A stretch of 61,480 bases of DNA from Chromera velia (Eukaryota > Sar > Chromeraceae), in NCBI GenBank assembly GCA_018398765.1, contig JAHBMJ010000057.1, positions 75,799 through 137,278 on the forward strand, given 5' to 3'. Below are positions 25,801 to 34,800 of the stretch, piece after piece (positions within the stretch are counted from its first letter, which is position 1; each line of letters opens with the position of its first letter). The notes under the pieces are model-generated. The model was not told the DNA's origin and made no database searches. It saw only the letters and a program-made list of their open reading frames with translations. The position numbers and the translations under genes are program-made.

Positions 25801-28800
25801 TAATGCGAATTCCCTAACGTGAAAGAGAAAACGTTCTTCAGTCGTTGAGGATCGCCGCAAAGACAACAGCCCGCTTTTGCTTCCTTTTCTTCTGCGTCTG
25901 CTAATTTTCTGGTGACTAGCCGTTTGTGCATGCCATCTGTTTGTGCATGTGAATGCAGACCTTGACGAGTGGACTCTTGCGTGCGTCACTTCCCTCACCT
26001 GCGTGCGTCAATTGAGTGCGTGTGTGTCGCCTATTTGAGTCCATGCAGACCTTGACGAGTGCACTCTTGCGTGCGTCACTTCCTTCACCTGCGTGCGTCA
26101 ATTGAGTGCGTGTGTGTCGCCTATTTGAGTCCATGCAGACCTCGACGAGTGCACTCTTCACACGCACAACTGCGACGCGTTTGGGTCCTGTGCGAACTCT
26201 GTTGGGTCGTTCAGGTGCACCTGTACTGATGGGTACACTGGGGATGGGATCAGCTGCACTCGTCAGTAGATGCATGCATTTACTTTTATTTGCATACAGA
26301 GAAATTTGCATACAGAATTCTGTACTGATGGGTACACTGGGGATGGGATCAACTGCACTCGTCAGTAGATGCATGCATTTACTTTCATACAGAATTCTTT
26401 TATACAGAGAAATTTGCATACAGAATTCTGTACTGATGGGTACACTGGCTTTTTTTTTCCTTCTCTTGCAAGCAACTGTCAATGCCATGACATTCGTTTA
26501 GATGGATTTCATCGGAAGGCGATTGGGTCTGATGCGACCGAAATACGGGCTTCTTTGCTGTGTTGCATGTGAAAGTTCGATGATCTGATTGGGGTCTGCA
26601 TCCATCGATGCACTTCATTCCTTCTTTTTTGTCCCTCTGTTGAAATATTTGTCTGCATGCAGAAGCTGAGGGACCTGTGGTGAGTCTGTCTGATCAGTAC
26701 ATTCATTTATTACTTGTTGCTGATTTCTTTCACGCATGCATGCATCAACACAGGAAGTTTGTGTCTGCTCTCCACCTGCTTAATTGTTTCTCTTGAGAGA
26801 TTGCATTTCACCCTGCGCCCCTCTCAGATGTTCCGTTCCTCTCTCTTTCCTTTTGCTGAAATCTATCGGTCGCTCTTTTCACCGTCCATCCCTGTCTTTC
26901 TCCATTCCTCCCTTTCCATCTGTCTGTTTTATTGATTCCTTGATGGTTCCTTTCAGGTTGCCGATTTGTGTGAGTCCGACGGCAGCACACCCTCCGCCAC
27001 TGTCCTGAGCAACTACGACACGCAGCTCGCAGCCATAGAGCAGTGGGCAATAGACAACGCTGGGAGCGCGGCCGTGGATCAGCTGGTGCGTTCCTTCGGT
27101 CGCATACATAATATGTATACAGAAACAAACAAGACACGAGACACAGAAGAAGACCACCAAAGATTACTGCACGACTCTCGAAGAAATGAACCCTGCATTT
27201 GGGACGCGAATGCAACCAGTGAGAGTCTCATCTCACCCCTCGTCTTGGCTCGCTCAGTCGAACGCCACAAAAGAGACGGCACACACATGAACAGTGATGA
27301 GGTGCTTTCTGTGCATGTCTATCCATGCATGCAGAAGCAGGAGGGTCTGACGACTCTGAGCACCAAACTAGACGCGTGCATCGCCATCGCACCCGCATCA
27401 GAGCAGCAGGCCATCGCCCAGGGAGCGTCCACGACGGCACTGGACCACGTGGAGTCCCTCTTGGTCAGTCAGTCAGTCCCTTTCGGTGCGTATGGAGGTA
27501 GGTGATACTTCAGCGCATCCTCGTGAATACTGCACGTGCTTGAGAGGGTCGCATTTATTTCCATACAGAATTCTTTTATTCTCATTTATGTATGAAAAAA
27601 TTCTGTGTGAAAATAAATGCGTGAATACTGCACGTGCTTGAGAGGGTCGCAAAGTCAAGTCAACCGGAACCAGAAGTTCTCTCGTCTGTAGTTTCCTTTC
27701 ACACACCCCGCCCCTTTTCCGCCCACCAAAGACTTCCGCCCGGCAAAACGACAGACACAGCTTGGACACCAGGTTTGGCAGCTCCTTCTTTCCTGCAAGA
27801 AGATCTATTCGGATCCACCCCTCGCAAAGCTGTCCGCCGGTGTTGATCAAGAAAGAGAACACATTTGCATGTCTGTTGACGTCTCTGAGGTGTGTCTGTT
27901 ATTGTCTGTCTCTGTGTCTGCATGTATGTGTGTGCGTGTGTGTGTGTGTGTGTGTGCTTGCTTGCATGATTGATCCTGCAGGGCGGGGTGTCAACGTCCA
28001 ACGAAGACTCGACCTCCGTGACGGTGGACGAAATTCTCAACGACATCTGTCAGTCAGTCAGTCAGTCAGTCAGTGAGTCTGCTCTTTTTAAATTGTTCTC
28101 AGGTGCTGAAAGATTCGCCAAGCAAAATTCTCTCTGTGTCTTGTTTGTTGCCGTATCTGCCGGGTGTTTTTTTTTTTTTTAACGAAAGATTGGAGAGGCA
28201 GCAATTTGTTCGCCCTCTTCAGCGCTGTTCGCGTAAAGATCTTGAGACTGTGAACAATAGGATTGCAGGGATTTCCCTTCACAAACAGTCTATCGATATC
28301 TGCAACATGAATACAGATCTACCTCTGTACTAGCTTCTGATATTTCTCTCTGTCTCTCCTTGCAGCCGACAGTCTGTCTGCCACTCTTGGGGACTCGGGG
28401 ACTCTGACCATAGAGACGTGGGAGATGTCTCTCACAGTCTCCAACTCCCCCGCAGACGCGACGAGTCTCTCTGCCACATCCAAAACGTCCTCAGTCACCT
28501 TGACCCTCAACGATGGCAGCGGTACCACCGGTGCGTTGTTGAATGGATTGAATGGTTTCCCTGTTGAACGGCAGGAATTCAAGTCGTTCCCTTCCCCCCT
28601 CTCTCTCCCGTGGTTGCAGATTTGCATCTCTCTGATTGATCGAATAATTGATTGGTTGATTGAATCAATAATTGATTGATGGATTGTTTACATCGAGTAC
28701 CTGCAGGTGCGGCTGCATACGATGACTTCTCCCGCTTCACTTATGCTTTGGGGGGATTGGGAAAGGACGCAGAGTCGTCGGAATCGGGAGCGAGGTCTGT

Positions 28801-31800
28801 CTGTCCTCTCTAAGGAGATAGTGATAGATGGCTGCATGTGTGTGGGTGTGCATGCTCACTTTTTGCGATTTAGAGCTTTTTCTTCCAGCAAGTCTGTCCG
28901 ACGGCAGAAGTTCGTCTCCGGTTACGCTGCACTCTCTTTTCTTCCTTCCTCTCTACGCTGCACTCTCTTTCTTCCTTCCTCTCTACGCTGCACTCTCTTT
29001 CTTCCTTCCTCTCTACGCTGCACTCTCTTTCTTCCTTCCTTCCTCTCTACGCTGTACTCTCTTTCTTCCTTCCTCTCTACGCTGCACTCTCTTTCCTTCC
29101 TTCCTCTCTACGCTGCACTCTCTTTCTTCCTTCCTTCCTCTCTACGCTGCACTCTCTTTCTTCCTTCCTCTCTACGCTGCACTCTCTTTCTTCCTTCCTC
29201 TCTACGCTGCACTCTCTTTCTTCCTTCCTCTCTACGCTGTACTCTCTTTCTTCCTTCCTCTCTACGCTGCACTCTCTTTCTTCCTTCCTCTCTACGCTGC
29301 ACTCTCTTTCTTCCTTCCTTCCTCTCTACGCTGCACTCTCTTTCTTCCTTCCTCTCTACGCTGCACTCTCTTTCTTCCTTCCTTCCTCTCTACGCTGCAC
29401 TCTCTTTCCTTCCTTCCTCTCTGGGTTTTCCGTCGTTTCATTTAGATTTCCCCTCTTTCTATCTATGCATTCCCTTCTCTCGATCTGGAGACGGACGGAC
29501 GGACACACAAGATTGACTGACGCCTCCTTCCTTCCTTCCGTCCTTCCTCCTTTTTCTTTTTGATTGCAGATCTGTGATGCTGGTAGAGTCTGCCTCCAGT
29601 CCGTCCCCTGCCGCCGGTGTGCGGACGCGGGAGTCCGGTTTCGTGATGGACGCTCTGTCGAGATACGTTCGGATAGGTCGGTCCGTCGGTCTTGTTTGGG
29701 CTTCCTTCTTTATCCTCCGTATTTGTGTGCATAGCCTGGTGAATTGTTTGAACCAGTTGTCAGAATAGGCATCCTCTCTCTGCGTCTCTCTGCGTGCGTC
29801 ACTCTTTTCCTCTCCTGGGTGATTGATTGCTTTGCTCTCTCGCTGGAAGCGTAGAAGCACAAATCTGCATATCCTTCTACTGACGCGTGCTCTGTCTCCT
29901 TATCTGCCTGCAGTCGCCCGCCAGAACGGCAACGTGATTGGGTCTGGGCGTGTGCCTCTCAACGCGCTCTCCTCTGTGTCCTCCCTCAACAGGGCGACTG
30001 GGGGCCGCTCCTCTTCCAGGAGACTGCAGCAGTCGGACTTCGACGCTGGGAGCGCGAGGCTGCAGCTGCCCTGGCCCGACGAGACGGCGCAGCTGCTGGC
30101 GATCCGGGCCATCGAGATCTCTCAAGGGGACTCTCTGGGGCTCAGCGGGGGGGAATGGGTTAAGGAGTGCGCACAGTTGGATGTGCAGAACGAGGAGTGG
30201 ACCTCAGCAGGTGGGTGGGTGGGCGCACTTAATTGTTTTGCGCGCGTATGCGAATTATTGAAATGTTAATTCTTTCAATTGTCAGGGCAGTCTTCGATCG
30301 ACGCACGCACAGACAGACAGAAGGATTCTTCACTCCCTCCCGCAACCACATGCAGAATCTTTCTTTCTCCTTGATTGTTCTAGTGCAGCGATCCCCAATT
30401 CTTTTCCCCAAGCAGTTGCTCTTTGCCCCTCCCTTGTCTGTTCCCACTAGCTATGCGTAGATGCAAACTTTCACGAGCAGGGTCACTGCAGTGCAGTTTT
30501 ATATGTATGCATGTCCGTATGTGCGCAGGATGTGAGGGTCCCACTGTGAGCGCCGGCACTGCTGTCTGCACGTGCGGACTTCGGAGCTTGGAGACCTCCC
30601 TTGTTCTTGCCTGGAGGGTCAGTCAGTGGGAGGGCTGCATGAGTCGATCGATCGGGCGGGTGTCCTGATGCAGAAAGAGAAGGATGACAGACCGGACCGG
30701 ACTGGACTTGAGGTCTTGTCGGTGCAGAAGATCTGCAAAAAATTCTGTAGCCCTTAATTCATGAAGAGCTGCATTCTCTCCCTCGCCTCGTCAGAAAGTC
30801 TGAAGCAGCAAAAGTTTGCATCCATCTCATGCATGTGTGTTCATATGCAGATGTCCGTTCTGCCTACCTATCTATCTATCTATTTGTCTGAATGCAGTAC
30901 ATTCCCCCTCCATCCACCCCCTCCACTTTGGGGGATAGCATGTGGACAAACAGCCTGAAAAGAAGAAGTGATGGCCTGGACTCGCCATCGTTCGCGTGGC
31001 TGGTCTGCACCTCCATCCTCATTCTGTTCTTGATCGCCGTGAGCGTCTCCTAGTAAGTCTACAGTCTCGCTCCGTTGAGAACTGTTTTGTTCTTTGTACT
31101 GCAGTTTGTCCCACTTCTGCTTTTTTGCTTCGTAGCAGCTTCATGAGCTAGAGCTCTTACACTGCACTTTATGCAAGCACTGGTACCCTCGTTCTGCTTT
31201 AGGGGCGCTTGATCGATCCATTAATATTCATCTTGAAGCATTCGTTTCCTCTCACAGGCCTTCCTGAAATTCTCTTTCCCTCCTGCCTCTCCTCTTTTTT
31301 ACCCCTCCAGTGCGCACATGGCTGAACAGATCTGCCGCCAGTAGAGACTCCAGCATGCATTCATTTTCTGTATGCACACACTTCTGTATGCACAATTCTG
31401 TATCAAAATAAATGCAGTGCGCACATGGCTGAACAGAGGGATCTGCCGCCAGTAGAGACTCCAGACTCAAAGCGGTCTTCTCAGTATGGGAAGAAAAAGA
31501 AGACGGCCATTCGACTGTTCGTGTCAGGGAAGGAGAAGGGGAAGGCCGAAACTGAGGAATCGGGGGTGAGGGGGGACAGAGCGGAGTGGGACTTTGCGCT
31601 TCTCCGCAAGGGGGTCCATCTGACCCGATTGAAGATGAACTTCAATCCCAGAAGGGTCCTCGCATTCAGAGCTGCAGAGAAGTGGAGAAAGGAAATGGGG
31701 GGAGGTCGCCGTTCTCCTTCGTCTTGCTGCTGTATGTTTCTGGTCCGTTGTTGCCGTCGGTTGCGGCGTCGAGAGAGGGCTCTGGGCGCGCTGGACCTCC

Positions 31801-34800
31801 CTCATCTTCGTTTGGCGTTGGAAGTGAAGAGACGGGAGGAGTGTATGCAGATGAAGGAATACGACGAGCGGATGATGGTGAAGGGTGCAGAGCCGCAGAG
31901 ACGGCAGAGAGACCTGTGGGGCAGACTGGACGTTCTGTTGTCGACTGTCAATGCAGAGATGGGAGTTCACTTCCCTGTTAAGCCCTGGATGTTCGTGCAC
32001 TGTCAGGGCGCTCTGAAGGTCTTCCGACGGTCGAGCACACACGACCTGCATGGGGAGACTCGGTCAAGGTCTGATGAAGAGGACGGCGAGGACGATGCCA
32101 ATGTGAAGGACCGATTTGGGTTGGGGGAGATGAGGGGGGATGGGGGGGATTGGGATGCGGAGGCTCAGAGGTCGGGGGGGCAGCAGAGCACTCTGCACAC
32201 GCCGGGGGGATTTTCGGGGCCTCAGGTAGTGGTGGAGCTTCCGGGTTCGATTCTAGGGAACGAAGGAGAAGGGGAAGATCCTTTGAGGGACGGGTCGGGG
32301 GGTTTGTTTGGGTCTGATCAGGACTTTTCGTCTTCGAGTTATGGAGACGATAACCTTGCGGAGCAGATGAGAGAGGGAGAAGAGGAGGAGAAAAAAGGGC
32401 AGAAAGAAGAACATGAGAGTGGGGATAAGAGACAATCAGCAGATTCTGCAGAAAGCAAAAACTTGAAGCAACTGCTGGGGACTCTCGCAGGCCTTGTACA
32501 GAAGGCTGAAGATTTGGGGGACGAGGAAGATGAAGAACGCGAAGAAAAAGAGAACAAAAAGGACAGCAGCAGCAAAGAAAATCCTGAGAAAAAACAGGAG
32601 GAGGAAGAAGAAATCAGCGATGCGAGCAGTGGAGACGACGCAGAGAAGGAAGAGGAGAGCAAGAGACAGGTAGGTGGACAGAAAGAGACCGGAGGGAAAG
32701 AAGTGTGGAGAGAGAGAACCCCTTCTCCTGCAGAAAAGAAAAGAGACACAGAGAAGAAAGGAGTATCACCTTCTTCTTTCGGGGGAGTCGCAGTCACCTC
32801 TGTGCGAAGGGTCCGTGAAAGCGAAAAAGAGAACGAGCGTCTGTCCTCCTCAAATGACGATTCTGACGCTTCCTCAGCCTCTTCCTCTTCTTCTGGTTCT
32901 TCCCAGTCTGTGTCGTCTTCTCAGAGCAGTGTTTCTGCAACTGCTGTAGTGGCAGCAGCAGAAGCAGCAACACTTGCTCTTGCTGCCAGACCAAAGTCCA
33001 GCAAAGACGGGACCCCGGCAGAGGAGGTTTCAGAAGAATCTCACGCAGAGTCGGCAGAATCCTCAGCAGCAGAGGAGGTCTCCGAAGAGTCTGACCACAA
33101 AGAAGAAGGCAGACATAGCAGACCCATCACACCGACTGGCCCCGTCAGCTCCAAAATGAGTCAAGAAAACCAAGAGAAGGAAGAAAAAGACTCTGCCCAC
33201 AGAGAAGAAGAAGGAAAAAACTCCCCGAAGGACAACGCAGCAGAACCAGAGGAAGCAGAAGAGGAAGAGGAAAAGCAGCCGAGACCGACTCGAAAGCTCC
33301 AAAGAAAGCGCATTTCTCTTCTTCAGATAGAGGAGCGCTTGCGGAGGGCTTCTCTGTTGGGAATAGGGGAGGAAGAAGAGCAGGAGGAGGTGGACATGGG
33401 AGACATTCTGGAGGATTTAGAATTTGAGGTCTCCAATTTTGTTGTTGCCAAAGAAGAAGAGGAAGAGCCCACATTTGCACCCCCCCCTCCGACCGATGAA
33501 GACCTCCCATCTGCAACACCAGTCGCACTCTCGGACCGGAAGGCGTCCATCCATAGCCTTCAATCATCGGGTCAGGTCAAGAAAACGCGCCTGTCACTCT
33601 CTGAAGAAGCAGTAGCACGGAGAAATTCCGCCTCCAGACCCGCATCTCCTGTCCGACGTTCCTCCACAAGAATCGACGTGCAGTCACCCAGCAGCAACAC
33701 ACGACGCTCATCCACAAGAATTCAAGTCCAGTCTGCAGAAGAAGAAGAAGCCTCCCCCGCGTCCCGGAGCCGAAGGTCGTCGACAAAAGCCAACACCGTC
33801 CACCTGCAGTCAGCTCCCGATTTCTCTCAATTTCGCCGGTGCCCAACTCAAACTGAAACTGCCTCGCCTTCACGCCGCGCATCGACAAAAGTAAATCTGC
33901 ACTGCACTCCCGCATCACCAAGCCGGAGGTCTTCAACAAAAGCAGCCACAGTTCACCTGCAGGCAGCTCCGAACTTCTCCAAATTCCGCCGCTGTTCAAA
34001 CGAAAGCGCCAAGTTGATATCTCCCACTCGCAGGAGGTCTTCTTTGAAAGCGAGCACAGTCCATCTGCAGTCGCCTCCCGACTTCCCTCATTCTCGACGG
34101 TCATCCACCAGAAAAATGAGTTTGTCTCCCTCAAATCTGGCCGGCAGCAGCAGAAAAATGAGTTTGTCACCGTCTCATGTACGAGGGGGCCGAAAGATGA
34201 GTTTGTCTCCTTCCCGACAGGACAGAAGAAAGATGAGTCTGTCTCCCTCCAAAAATGAGGACAGGAAGATGAGTCTGTTCTTCTCCGGGTCCCACGCCTG
34301 TCCCTCCCCTCTCCTCCGGCGCCTGTCCACCCGCCTGAACGCGAGTGTGGGTGCAGTCCTGGACACCGTGCAGACGGACTCAGAAATCGGATCTCAACAA
34401 GAAGGCCAGGAAGGCAGCGTGGAAGAGGTGGAGTCGGACATCGACTTCTCTCAGGGCTCCGAGGGCAGCGGGTCTTTCCATAAATTCACCCCCCAGTGGG
34501 TCGAGATGAGGCGCTCCTCCACCCTCAAAGCCTCTGGGGGGGGGGGGACACTGAATAAGAGGGGCTCTATCGTCCCTCAAGTCCGCATGACCATGCGAAG
34601 GGGGGGGCAACCAACGGCGGAAATGTTGGAAGACGAAGAAGAAGACAGCAACAGCATCGGGAGTGGGAGTCAGAGCAGCAGTGAAGGGTCCTTTCCAAAT
34701 TTTAAGAACCCGATGGCAACAGCGTCACTGCCTCCCGGGATGACCTCAACGAAACGCTTTTCTCTCGTTCCCCCCGTCGTCTTCCAGGGAGAGACGGCGG

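Larger units (their letters stand above)
20751..26261 (+). other. Exons 36-49: fourteen EGF domains in repeating four-domain units
   Basis: Exons are 20751-20873, 21076-21198, 21404-21532, 22207-22329, 22580-22702, 22961-23083, 23297-23419, 23649-23771, 24009-24131, 24484-24606, 24836-24958, 25124-25246, 25656-25778 and 26139-26261. Thirteen are exactly 123 bp. The order (xSTxxCHAxxGC) (xHNCDAxATC) (DVDEC, GWGGDG) (ALDEC, QTHNC) repeats three times as exons 37-40, 41-44 and 45-48, so four-exon blocks were duplicated in tandem. All have the CxxxxGSFxCxC core. The acceptor of exon 49 is triplicated and its donor duplicated. Confidence 0.85.
26663..29676 (+). other. Exons 50-56: linker and GAIN-like region
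   Basis: Exons are 26663-26679 (17 nt), 26957-27085, 27335-27463, 27982-28048, 28366-28530, 28707-28794 and 29570-29676. Phases pass 1, 0, 0, 0, 1, 1, 2, 1 without a break. The segment starts with helical sequence ([18 protein letters not shown]), then becomes rich in short beta-like strings ([26 protein letters not shown]). Helix followed by beta-sandwich before a GPS is the layout of GAIN domains. Sequence similarity alone is weak; the position is the main argument. Confidence 0.6.

Noticed and set aside
28707-29516. 269-codon ORF with [10 protein letters not shown] repeats
   Set aside because: Only its first 88 bases are exon 55; the rest is the 30-bp pyrimidine minisatellite after a GT donor.
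31418-32050. PLAT domain after TM1, expected in a true polycystin-1
   Set aside because: The membrane-proximal cytosolic part does not show the PLAT strand pattern or its conserved W and G positions, so I do not name the gene a polycystin.
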